DNA of 64,000 bases, taken from positions 62,001-126,000 of the forward strand of contig DATJCX010000058.1 of NCBI GenBank assembly GCA_035497735.1, read 5' to 3'. The notes under the pieces are model-generated. The model was not told the origin of the DNA. It saw only the letters and a list, made by a program, of their open reading frames with translations, and did not search any database. Numbering within the stretch: the first letter of the stretch is position 1; each line of letters starts with the position of its first letter. This document shows positions 26,433-35,144 of the stretch, piece by piece. Both the position numbers and the translations under genes were made by a program. The stretch is from Brumimicrobium sp035497735 (lineage in GTDB: Bacteria > Bacteroidota > Bacteroidia > Flavobacteriales_D > Crocinitomicaceae).

Positions 26433-29405
26433 ATGAATCAAAAAAAATGGATTGAATATTGGAAAAAGAGTCTTGTTGACTCTTTAAAAACCGACATTGA
26501 CATTAGTAAACAGAGGTATATAGAGATTGAAAAATTTGATATCAATCAACCACTTATTTGTGACTTAAAGCAACTTAATGAGTTTATAGATTTTGAAGAA
26601 AATTTATTAAATAAGAAAAATGAAATATCTAAAGCCGATATCAAAAATTGGATAAGTATTGATGAAGTGGAAGCTTTGATATCCCCATTCAAATTAATAG
26701 AAGAACAACAAACTAATCACCTTAAAAAGAACAAATTCCCATTTTGGTTTTTTGTAAAAATCAATAGAAAAGGTGAATTAAACTTGCCTGAAGAAACAAT
26801 TCCATTTTTTCAAAGAAAATACTTAGAACCTCAAGCAGATGAGAGAACTGAATTCATCTTTTCTTCTGTTGATAAGGTAAATGAACACATAAGTATTAAA
26901 AGAGAGGAATTAAATAATTTTAGTCAATACATAGATTATATTAAGATTACTTTTAAAAACGTTGTAGATCAAGAGTTAGGAGCCTATAAGTGTGATAATC
27001 ATAAAACTTTAGATAATGCAGTAATATTAATTCCAGATGAACAAATAGGAGCTTCTATAGGCATCATAGAATTATATGATAAAATATTAAAAGAAAAGCT
27101 CATTCCAGATTTATTAAGTGAATTAATCAAAATTAATAACGATTCAGAAAACGAACCTCTCGATGTTATTGACTTTATAAAAGCAAATCACCTTCATCTT
27201 GGACAGATGGGATATGAGTTTCCTATTTCAATCTCTCAAAGAAAAAGTTTTTATACTTTTTTAAATTCTAATGATAAAGTTTTTGCTATAAATGGTCCGC
27301 CTGGAACTGGAAAAACAACCCTTTTACAAAGTATCGTTGCGAATAAATTTGTAGAGTCCGCTATAGAAGGAAACAAGCCTCCTATAATCTTAGCATGCTC
27401 AACAAACAACCAGGCAGTAACCAATATAATTGAAAGTTTTTCTAAATCAAATACCAAATCTGGAAGCCTCGAAGGTAGATGGCTTCCAAACATTAATGGA
27501 TATGCAACGTATTTACCGGCTAATAGCAAAAAGGAAAGTGAATTAAATGGAGTCAATTATAAAAAACTAAGTGGAGAAGGGTTATTCAATAAAATTGAAA
27601 ATCAAATATATTTAAAGGAAGCTCAATCTATATATTTAGAAAAGAGTGCTCATTATTTTAAAGAGTCTTTAAGTATATCAGAAGTTGTTTCAAAAATTCA
27701 AGATGAATTAAAAGAAATTAAAAACTCGCTGGCTGATTCTTCAATTAAATGGCAAAACTATTTAAAATCAGAAGATCTATTTATATCGCTAAAATTAGAA
27801 AACGAGAGTAGACTTTACATAGATAATTTAATTTCAGAAATAGAACTTAAAAAATTATTAGCCTCAATAGAAGAAACAGAAACTTCAATAATAAATCATT
27901 TCCAGAGTGAATCTATATTTAGGAAATTATACTGTTTTTTTGGTCTAAAATCATCTTTAAGAACAAGGAGGAATGAAGTCAAAATATTAATACGTAATAC
28001 TATAATTGAAGAAGAAGTAACTGAATATTCTAAAGACTCAATTTTAGAATTACTTAACTCTAAAAACGATAAAATAAGAAGAATTATCTCCACTGTTTTG
28101 GAATGGAAAAAGTGGAAAACTGAAAATCATATAACAGGTAATCCTCCAAAAGATTATGAAGAATATTGGAAGTACGAAATGTTAAAGATTAAAAACAAAG
28201 TTAAACCAAATTGTTTTTATGATGAACTAGATGTTAATTTAAGACACAAGGCTTTTCAACTTTCTATTCATTATTGGGAAGGCAGATATTTAAATCAGCT
28301 GGAAGTTGACCTCATGGATGATAAATTTGCGAGAGGTAAAGGTCAGATTATGGTTGAAAAAAGATGGCAAAGACAAGCAATGTTAACACCTTGCTTTGTA
28401 AGTACATTTTATATGGCTCCGAAATTTTTTAGTTATTATAAGTTCTTACAAAAAGATACGCATGGCAAGCCTGTTTTTGACAATCCTGCATTATTTAATT
28501 TTATAGACCTACTACTCGTTGATGAAGCTGGTCAAGTTACACCAGAAGTAGGTTCAGGTATTTTTTCATTAGCTAAACAATCGGTGGTTGTAGGAGATGT
28601 AAAACAAATAGAGCCCGTTTGGAGTATTTCCAATAAAATTGACTTAGGGAATTTAAAGAAATGTGAACTGATCAATGACTATAACGATACAGTTTTCGAA
28701 ACAGAATACGATCCAAAAGGATTTTTAGCTTCCTCAGGTAGCATAATGAAAATGGCACAAAATGCTAGTAATTACAAAGAAGAAAAACTGAAAGAAAAAG
28801 GCGTTATTTTACAAGAACACAGAAGGTGTTATGATGAAATCATAAATTACTGTAATGTACTGGCATATAATGGATTATTAATACCTTTAAAAGGTAAGTC
28901 CGGAATGGATTTACTTTTTCCTCCAATGTATTGTATTAATGTTGACAGTAATTCAACTACAAATAACTCCAGTAGAGAAAATAAGAAGGAAGCTGAAGTT
29001 TTGGTAAGTTGGTTGTTGGAAAATAAAAGTAATATAGAAAAAAAGTACGGTTCTATAGAAGAGTCTGTTGGTATCATTACTCCGTTCACAGGGCAAAAAA
29101 ACATTTTAAAGAGTTTACTTAAACAGAATGGCATTAATACTTTTAAATTAAAGATGGGTACAGTTCACGCTTTACAAGGTGCTGAACGCCCCATAATACT
29201 ATTTTCCATGGTTTATGGTGATGGAGATTCAGCTGTAATGTTTTTTGATAGAGACAACAAACCGAATATGTTGAATGTTGCAGTCTCTAGAGCTAAAGAC
29301 AATTTTATAGTTTTTGCAAACAATAAGATATTAGATAAAAATAAAAAAACTCCTTCTGGAATTTTAGCAAATCATTTATCTTTTGAAATCAAAAAAAATG
29401 ACTAA
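26433..29405 (+). CDS. large SF1 (Upf1/DNA2-like) helicase, candidate defence protein
   Basis: The product has 990 residues. An N-terminal region of about 270 residues has no recognised domain. Walker A is GPPGTGKT at 288-295. An insertion with coiled-coil character lies between motifs I and II (about 385-590). Walker B is LLLVDEAGQ near residue 695. Later motifs read VVVGDVKQIEP, LQEHRRCY, GIITPFTGQK, TVHALQGAERP and NVAVSRAKDNF. The set is complete, so it should be an active ATP-dependent helicase or translocase on DNA or RNA. No nuclease domain is visible at the C-terminus. Alone between module borders in an island full of defence genes, it is a candidate single-gene system. Confidence 0.8.
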   Translation: MNQKKWIEYWKKSLVDSLKTDIDISKQRYIEIEKFDINQPLICDLKQLNEFIDFEENLLNKKNEISKADIKNWISIDEVEALISPFKLIEEQQTNHLKKNKFPFWFFVKINRKGELNLPEETIPFFQRKYLEPQADERTEFIFSSVDKVNEHISIKREELNNFSQYIDYIKITFKNVVDQELGAYKCDNHKTLDNAVILIPDEQIGASIGIIELYDKILKEKLIPDLLSELIKINNDSENEPLDVIDFIKANHLHLGQMGYEFPISISQRKSFYTFLNSNDKVFAINGPPGTGKTTLLQSIVANKFVESAIEGNKPPIILACSTNNQAVTNIIESFSKSNTKSGSLEGRWLPNINGYATYLPANSKKESELNGVNYKKLSGEGLFNKIENQIYLKEAQSIYLEKSAHYFKESLSISEVVSKIQDELKEIKNSLADSSIKWQNYLKSEDLFISLKLENESRLYIDNLISEIELKKLLASIEETETSIINHFQSESIFRKLYCFFGLKSSLRTRRNEVKILIRNTIIEEEVTEYSKDSILELLNSKNDKIRRIISTVLEWKKWKTENHITGNPPKDYEEYWKYEMLKIKNKVKPNCFYDELDVNLRHKAFQLSIHYWEGRYLNQLEVDLMDDKFARGKGQIMVEKRWQRQAMLTPCFVSTFYMAPKFFSYYKFLQKDTHGKPVFDNPALFNFIDLLLVDEAGQVTPEVGSGIFSLAKQSVVVGDVKQIEPVWSISNKIDLGNLKKCELINDYNDTVFETEYDPKGFLASSGSIMKMAQNASNYKEEKLKEKGVILQEHRRCYDEIINYCNVLAYNGLLIPLKGKSGMDLLFPPMYCINVDSNSTTNNSSRENKKEAEVLVSWLLENKSNIEKKYGSIEESVGIITPFTGQKNILKSLLKQNGINTFKLKMGTVHALQGAERPIILFSMVYGDGDSAVMFFDRDNKPNMLNVAVSRAKDNFIVFANNKILDKNKKTPSGILANHLSFEIKKND

Positions 29406-29561
29406 TATTTAAGTATTTATCTTATCGAATACTCCCATCGATTTTGAAAATTTAAAAAGTTGGCAAAAATTTTAATGATCCCAATTTACTCCACTTAGTA
29501 AGAGGTTGTCGGTTTTTATAGAAGGAGATTTAATGCCTTGTTTCTTGTCTTGTCTTAAAAA

Positions 29562-29613
29562 AACAGCCCGCCGAAGCGAGCTGCTGAGAGAAACAAATGA
29601 ACCCAACGGGCCA
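29562..29613 (-). repeat. 52-bp repeat R2 carrying a UUCG-loop terminator
   Basis: This is the second perfect copy of R1 (25703-25754). On the reverse strand the hairpin is followed by seven T, giving a strong terminator 40 bases downstream of the 64-residue ORF. Beyond the 52 bases the similarity continues, but diverged, into the small ORF. Confidence 0.88.
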
Positions 29614-29652
29614 CGAATCACCCCGTTTGAGTTATTTTTTGTCTCGCTATCG

Positions 29653-29847
29653 CTAGGAGGTTAGTTTTTGACAAAATCGGTAAAACCTTATTAATTTACT
29701 CCTCTCAGTTCCTGGTTCCGTTTCAGAAATCTTCTTTTTTATTTTCTCCATTTCTGCAGGAATTTCTTTTCTAGGCATTGACCTAAGAATACTTTTGATG
29801 ACTGCTGAATTTACGTGATACATGATATTAAAATTTATGTTCAGCAC
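29653..29847 (-). CDS. small hypothetical protein at the right module border
   Basis: The product has 64 residues, basic and helical (PRKEIPAEMEKIKKKISETE), ending RFYRFCQKLTS. It lies between the broken DUF6943-like gene and the R2 terminator on the same strand, which fits the end of one transcript. A degraded copy occupies the equal position beside R1. The shorter start at MYHVNSAVIK is possible. The function is not known. Confidence 0.5.
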   Translation of the reverse strand: MLNINFNIMYHVNSAVIKSILRSMPRKEIPAEMEKIKKKISETEPGTERSKLIRFYRFCQKLTS

Positions 29848-29883
29848 ACCTCATCTTATGAGACGTGCCGAACTGGTTAATAA

Positions 29884-30470
29884 TTACGATTTGATTAATT
29901 GGTGAACGAGAACTTGTCTTAATTGCTCGAGAGTGTTCTGGATTCGCTTGTAGCTCTCTTCCTGCTGCTCCAATTGCAAAAGTAATGAAACTGTCTTCTT
30001 GATTGCTTCGGGTTTGTGAAAAGTGGCGCTGTGTGCTTCAGTGATTATTTTGATGAGGTCATTTTTCCGAATGAAGGGAATCACTGATCCTACTAAAGCA
30101 ATTTTAAATCGTTTGCCTTGGTGTAAGGAATGAACTATCCAGTACAGGCTTTCTTTTTCACTTTCTGAAGAATACCAATAGCTCCTCCAAATACCACATA
30201 TAATTCGTTTCTTTTTCGCTCCCATTTCACAATAAAAATATAACCGTAGCTATGGCTATGCTTAGATTTTTTTGATCATTGGAGCAAAAAATAATTCAAA
30301 TTCTTTATGCGGCATTCGAAAGACCAATTGGTATGGCAGCTTATCACAAAGCAATTCGGGTAGGGATTTTTGAGTGGTTTTCCACTGTTTAATCCTTTGT
30401 TCAGGATAAAGAAGTGCGGACCTTTATACACGCCTTCTGGGCGGTAAGTAATCATTTTGAAATTAGACAT
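29884..30470 (-). pseudogene. DUF6943-like gene split by a small insertion
   Basis: The first part (30470 down to about 30335) reads MSNFKMITYRPEGVYKGPHF, then FILNKGLNSGKPL and PNCFVISC. The second part (from 30171 down) continues with SSESEKESLYWIVHSLHQGK and GSVIPFIRKNDL in a different frame. Joined, they give a protein of about 140 residues whose pattern I recall from the Bacteroidota family DUF6943. That match is from memory and unchecked. The 164 bases between the parts shift the frame and add stops. The C-terminal 60 residues are helical. The role is not known. Confidence 0.6.
30172..30334. mobile_element. 163-bp MITE-like insertion with 8-bp inverted ends
   Basis: The segment begins ATACCAAT and ends ATTGGTAT, perfect inverted ends, and interrupts an otherwise continuous coding pattern. 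It holds no gene. A target duplication is not obvious. The ends are short enough that chance cannot be ruled out, but they fall exactly at the break in the protein. Confidence 0.5.
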
Positions 30471-30867
30471 AATTTAGGTTTTAAAAATTAAGTCATGTTC
30501 ATCGTCGCTTCGCTCCGCCATGAATTCCAAAAGAAAAAACCAAAGAAAACGACCAAAAAGGCCGAAAAAAAAGGAAAAAAGAAAGCCCATTTTTTAGGGC
30601 TAAGTAGCAGCTTTGTCAAGGTTTTTGACAATAAAAAATTTGACTCCTGCAGTTCAGCCCAAAAATGAATGAGCACCTTTTTTTTAAAGCAAATGATAGT
30701 TAGAATGTAATCACAAAATTATTATTGCAAAACCCGGAGGGCTCGACCTTTACAAAGCTGTGGTTAGCCCTATCTTTGCTTTTATTTTTTTATTTTATTC
30801 TCTCAGAGATAAGGTAGATGCCTTTTTAAATCGAAGCTTTAATCTAGTTCAAAATGATAAATGATAA

Positions 30868-31075
30868 TTCGGAGGTATTACTTTTTATTCAAGTGTGGGT
30901 GTTTTTTCGTTGTGATGTGGTTCGATAAGCTACCGACTATTTTTAACTGTATAAAGATTGTTTGAAATGAAGTCGAAAAATAAGCCCACTCTTGACTTGG
31001 ATTATGTTCTAATAGAACGATAAGTTTAAAGTAGCTGCTGACCTTTTGGGAGGCTGCTGCAGTTAATCAGAAATG
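30868..31075 (+). repeat. diverged non-coding repeat, copy A
   Basis: Core at about 30975-31062: AAGCCCACTCTTGACTT, then GCTGCTGACCTTTTGGGAGG. The preceding 100 bases (TTCAAGTGTGGGTGTTTTTTCG) also resemble copies B and C. Confidence 0.65.
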
Positions 31076-31119
31076 CTAGTTGGAAATTAGTGATAATGCT
31101 TGATTATAGGAGTAAGTAA

Positions 31120-31345
31120 TCAAACGAAGGGAGATCTTCTTTTTATTTCAAAGGTACAGTTTCTTCAAGTGTATGTGTTCTTGAGGTTAACGAAAATCTT
31201 ATTTAGAGAGAGAATAATGTTCTTCATAAGCATTTATGTATTTTGATGAGGTAAACACATACTCTTGGCTTCATTAATGCTAAATTGGAAGTGAATGCTA
31301 AAATACCTGCTGACTTTTTAGGAAGCGGGTAGTATTCTTTTTCTT
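31120..31345 (+). repeat. diverged non-coding repeat, copy B
   Basis: Core at about 31247-31338: CATACTCTTGGCTTCATTAA, then CCTGCTGACTTTTTAGGAAG. The 5' part carries TCAAGTGTATGTGTTCTTG, like the other copies. Confidence 0.65.
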
Positions 31346-31829
31346 GTCTTGACACAAGAATAAAGAACCAAAAAGAAAGTCAAGGCTTGGAAATCGTCCT
31401 CGTTTAGTTTCGAAACGTTACGTATTATCACCCAAACTTGCTACGCCATTAGCAGTTTTATCATTCTTCAAAACTGATGGCTGAACTTCAAACAAGGGTT
31501 CTAATTCCCTTCACTTATTCGACTAAACTTGTGGTTTTTTCCTATGCCGTAGTAAGCTTCGATTTAAGCTTTTGTGAGGAGACTGGCTAAATGCTTAATG
31601 ATCTAATAAGTACCACTTTATTATGAAATTTAAAAACAGGAAATGGAGCCTTCAGCCTCTACCCATTCAAGAACGAAGAATTAATGATTTATTTTTAGAT
31701 AAAGCATAATTCGGAGGACGCGAGCCGCCTTGCGAGTGGAACGAAGGGGGACGCAACAAATGGATGTGGAACAGACAGGTTGCAACCTCTGTGCTTTTTG
31801 GCACACGAGGGGCGTTTTCCAGTTTTTTG

Positions 31830-32040
31830 AATTCGAAGGGATAATGTTTTACAAGTGTGGGATTGTTTTTCGATGTAATTGTTTTGGTAGACTCAATGTG
31901 CTTCTTTATTTGTAGAAACATTAAAATAGAAAGTGTTGAAAAACAAGCCTACTCTTGACTTCATAAATGTAAAATAGAATGAAAATGTTAAAGTGCTTGC
32001 TGACCTTTTTCGGGCAGCTTGCACATCTCAGAGTAATGCC
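31830..32040 (+). repeat. diverged non-coding repeat, copy C
   Basis: Core at about 31938-32024: CCTACTCTTGACTTCATAAA, then GCTTGCTGACCTTTTTCGGG. The 5' part reads CAAGTGTGGGATTGTTTTTC. It is the copy closest to a consensus of the three. Confidence 0.65.
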
Positions 32041-32846
32041 AAAAACTGGAATCGCCCTGAAGCCTGAGAGACTAGCAGGCGAGCCAGACAAGACGCTGCG
32101 GTGACACCCCATTTAAAAACTTCGCTTTTGCGAAAACCGAATAGGGGTTTGGGGTGGCAGAGTAGCAGCAACTGAATGAGGAGACACCCACGGTGAGAAA
32201 AATAAGTGGAGTGTGGCGCGCGGAGTTTCCGAGCACGACACAATGGAGCGGTAAAAACAAGCCCGTAGTGCAACGGAGCTTTGTATAGGCTTTTTTTTAT
32301 ATTTTTTGAGCAGGGTGGTGGTGACGATTGAAGACCATATTTCCTGTTCCATCAAATCTTTAGAAGACACCAATTTATACGAAGTTCTGAAACCAAAAGT
32401 TCGGCAGTTGTTGGTTGCGGAGCTATGGATTTTAGTATTAAATCACTAGATAAAATCTCGCGCTAGCCTTCGGGAAATTTGCGGTAGCTGTCTTTTATCG
32501 GAGGGATAAACTCTTTCTAAAGTGGCATGCTTGGTTTGAAAAGTAATGCCACGCCCCGATGGAGATGGAAAGCTTTATGAAATGATTTGCCCAGGAACAC
32601 GCTAGAACAAAGCGACCTTGTGAAGCTCTTGGAATGGCGAAGTTTCCGTAGTGAAAACGTGAATAAACTTGGAGGTGGAGTCGGATTAGGCGCATGATAT
32701 TGAATATTTATATTTTGCAAGTAATAATTTATTTTAGGGTTAGTAAGCTTTGAGTTAAAAATTTGAGTTAGAGAAATGTCTTTAAATAATGTAATAAATA
32801 TTCATTTTTAATAGTAACTTTATGGAAATCAATTAAATATATTGTC

Positions 32847-33059
32847 ATGAGTAATTATAGAGTTAACAAAAATACCACATCAAATCCAAATGGAGATAAT
32901 GAAGTGCATAAGGATACTTGTCAGCATTATAGCACACTTTCAAATTATGAATCTCTAGGATCACATACTAGTTGTAATAGTGCTGTTTCAATGGCAAAAA
33001 GGAAAGGCTATAGGGCAGATGGTTGCAGAAATTGTATTCCAGAGTGTCATAAGGGATAG
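32847..33059 (+). CDS. small His/Cys-motif protein
   Basis: The product has 70 residues with an ordered pattern: EVHKDTCQHY, YESLGSHTSC, VSMAKRKGY, then GCRNCIPECHKG. The spacing HxxxC...C...GCxxCxxxCH suggests one zinc site. I have seen the same pattern in short proteins of mobile regions, without a named function. It starts at the only ATG and lies alone between the repeat-rich stretch and the reverse-strand defence genes. Confidence 0.6.
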   Translation: MSNYRVNKNTTSNPNGDNEVHKDTCQHYSTLSNYESLGSHTSCNSAVSMAKRKGYRADGCRNCIPECHKG

Positions 33060-33142
33060 GGCGTAGGGCTACTTTAAGATTGTGGTTGAATTTCAATAAT
33101 ATCTAAGGTTATCAAGAAATATTTAAATAAATAGTTTAAACT

Positions 33143-33310
33143 AAGTATAACTAAAAAAATATGAACTTAGTTATACTTTATTTGATAAGGCTTTTAAGTG
33201 TACATCTTTAACGATGGTGGTTATAGCTCCTTTTTATTTTAAAATTGAACGATTACTCTTAAACAAAGTATAACTAAAGTATAACTAAAAAACATCTAAA
33301 ATATAACTAA
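33143..33310. repeat. iteron-like cluster of AAGTATAACTAA
   Basis: Copies lie at 33143-33154, 33266-33277 and 33277-33288. A one-mismatch copy is at 33299-33310, and an inverted copy at 33167-33178 forms a hairpin with the first. The cluster sits between the 70-residue gene and the 3' end of the AlbA_2 gene. Confidence 0.7.
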
Positions 33311-33323
33311 AAAGTTTTTTCTT

Positions 33324-34997
33324 TTAGTCGCTCTTGACCCATTTTGGTTTTCTATTGGAACCTTTATTTACAATGGTTTCGTCTCTTTTAGACATGGAGT
33401 GGATGATGTTTCTGACTTTGTTCTCTTTTTGTTTTTGGTCTAATACGTCTGGAAGTATATCTAAAATTAATTTATCTATATCTTGTTTGTCAGCGCTTCC
33501 GTATTGAGATAGATATTCAAGAATCATAGTTTTGTAATGAGTGTCCTTTAAACCTCTCATTTTTATATATTCTGATTTGTTTCCAGAGGCTTCTGCTATT
33601 TCGGCTGCTACATGGAAGTTTGGTTTTCTTCCCTCGATTAAACCTAATGATTTAAGATGTTTAATTTCATTGTCGTTTATTGGATATGACTTTTGAACTC
33701 TATCTAATAATACAACCGTTTTTAAGTCAAGACTAGATTTATTCATTAACATCTTGGTGTAGTTTTCATCCCAAATTCTACCGGCAATCTTTACGACAAC
33801 TTTGGTTGTATTGGACAAATCATAATCGGGCATTGGAAAGAACCTATTTCGTTGCTCTTGAAACATTCTTTTTATACCACTACCTATGGTATCAATCATA
33901 TTTAGATTCACCATTGCTTCCGCTAAAAAAGCATTTCGATAAAATTCTTGTGGGGAATCTTGTTCTATAACTGTATTAATATTACCTGGGATGAAACTTC
34001 CTAAATTGGTAAGTATTAACTCATCTGGATTTTCCACTACGGTTATTCTTCCTTGTAACGTGTAGTCTTGATGGGCAATACAGTTGTGTAAAGCTTCACG
34101 AATAACATAGGGTTCATACATTTTAATTTCTGTAGGAAATATTGTCGAATTATTTAGATATCGATATGTCAGATTTCTAATCCTACTGAATACATTACTT
34201 GAGTTAAGAATAAATGGAGGGCCAAAGTGTTCATAGTCGCGTTCAAGGTTATTTTCATCTTTCAAAATCCAAGAAATTTTGGCTATTGCAGGATTAAGAA
34301 AATGAACAGATTCTTCTTTACCTAGTAATATTAAAGCTGTATTGGTAATCTTGCCTTGAATTGTGACTTTTGCTTTGTTTAAAAAAGTGATATCATCCCA
34401 ATCGTTAGATTCAGTAGCTTTCCTAGGATTCTTTTTTTTATATTCTTCTCGAGCTTTGTCAAGAGCTAATTGGTCAAGGTCAGAAATTGTTGCTCCCTTA
34501 ACAATCTGGGAAGACCAATCATCATTGGATTTAATTGGCTCTTTAAGAATAGCATCCATTCTTTCTTTACGCATTTCTACAAGGCTGTCTTCAATTCGTT
34601 GCCAAGCCTTTGAGTGAGCGTAAACAGGCTGTCTATTCAGGTGCTTCGGTATGTTCAGCACCCAAACAGTTAGGTGTGAATCGGAAGTAATAAATTCATT
34701 GATCGAAAAATTGTCTGAATCAAGATTAGAACACTTTTCAACTAATCTTAATTTAATATTTTGAGCAGTATGGTTATTGAATTCTCGAATGCCAATAATA
34801 TTATGTGTTCTGTCTTGAACACCGATAACTAAATGGCCACCTTCCATATTTGAAATTGCAGATATATATGAAATGATATCATCACCAGCTTTACCGGCAA
34901 AAGAGTGTTTTAATAATTTAAATTCTTTCCATTCGCAAGACTCATTCTCAACAGGATAGTGCTCTTGTAAATATCGTTTTAATTCAGCTTCAGTCAT
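33324..34997 (-). CDS. AlbA_2/Schlafen-type ATP-binding regulator
   Basis: The product has 557 residues. The N-terminal AlbA_2 (Schlafen AAA_4) domain spans about residues 10-130 and has ESCEWKEFKLL, ISNMEGGHLVIGVQD and NIIGI. The middle carries a GHKL-like ATP-binding segment (REALHNCIAHQDYTLQGRIT, LTNLGSFIPGN). The C-terminus has two winged-helix-like regions and ends basic (SNRKPKWVKSD). This layout is that of RecG-related predicted transcriptional regulators, which often sit beside restriction systems. It is the last gene of the reverse-strand set, 147 bases after the HNH gene. It could regulate the operon or be an effector. Confidence 0.75.
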   Translation of the reverse strand: MTEAELKRYLQEHYPVENESCEWKEFKLLKHSFAGKAGDDIISYISAISNMEGGHLVIGVQDRTHNIIGIREFNNHTAQNIKLRLVEKCSNLDSDNFSINEFITSDSHLTVWVLNIPKHLNRQPVYAHSKAWQRIEDSLVEMRKERMDAILKEPIKSNDDWSSQIVKGATISDLDQLALDKAREEYKKKNPRKATESNDWDDITFLNKAKVTIQGKITNTALILLGKEESVHFLNPAIAKISWILKDENNLERDYEHFGPPFILNSSNVFSRIRNLTYRYLNNSTIFPTEIKMYEPYVIREALHNCIAHQDYTLQGRITVVENPDELILTNLGSFIPGNINTVIEQDSPQEFYRNAFLAEAMVNLNMIDTIGSGIKRMFQEQRNRFFPMPDYDLSNTTKVVVKIAGRIWDENYTKMLMNKSSLDLKTVVLLDRVQKSYPINDNEIKHLKSLGLIEGRKPNFHVAAEIAEASGNKSEYIKMRGLKDTHYKTMILEYLSQYGSADKQDIDKLILDILPDVLDQKQKENKVRNIIHSMSKRDETIVNKGSNRKPKWVKSD

Positions 34998-35144
34998 TCT
35001 GTTTTAATTATCAAATTACCATCTAAAGTTGCATGTTTTCATGTGGAATAGCAACCATTTTGCCAAAATAAGGATTTAGAGTTTATTATTTAGAGGTTTT
35101 AAAGTTAAACTGTTTATTTTATTTAGATAAGTCAGTAATTCGCT

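Larger units (their letters stand above)
30471..32846. other. 2.4-kb region without genes, with diverged repeats and GC-rich patches
   Basis: No credible gene was found. Open frames here overlap each other in several registers and show no protein-like pattern. The stretch contains a TATCTTTG promoter-like site at 30771, a weak hairpin around 30738-30771, three diverged copies of a roughly 200-base repeat, and GC-rich patches at about 31,700-31,810, 32,020-32,290 and 32,455-32,690. Confidence 0.6.

Noticed and set aside
29556..29640. R1/R2 repeats considered as CRISPR repeats
   Set aside because: Only two copies lie 3.8 kb apart, with genes between, no regular spacers and no cas genes.
30488..30676. 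62-codon reverse-strand frame rich in Phe and Lys
   Set aside because: It is the reading of an A-rich low-complexity stretch; composition alone explains the open frame.
30738..30771. Hairpin with AGGGCT/AGCCCT as a terminator
   Set aside because: The stem is only 6 bp with a 22-base loop and no gene ends nearby.
32028..32373. Several reverse-strand frames of 60-90 codons
   Set aside because: They overlap in different registers within a GC-rich non-coding patch; none has a recognisable motif or leader.
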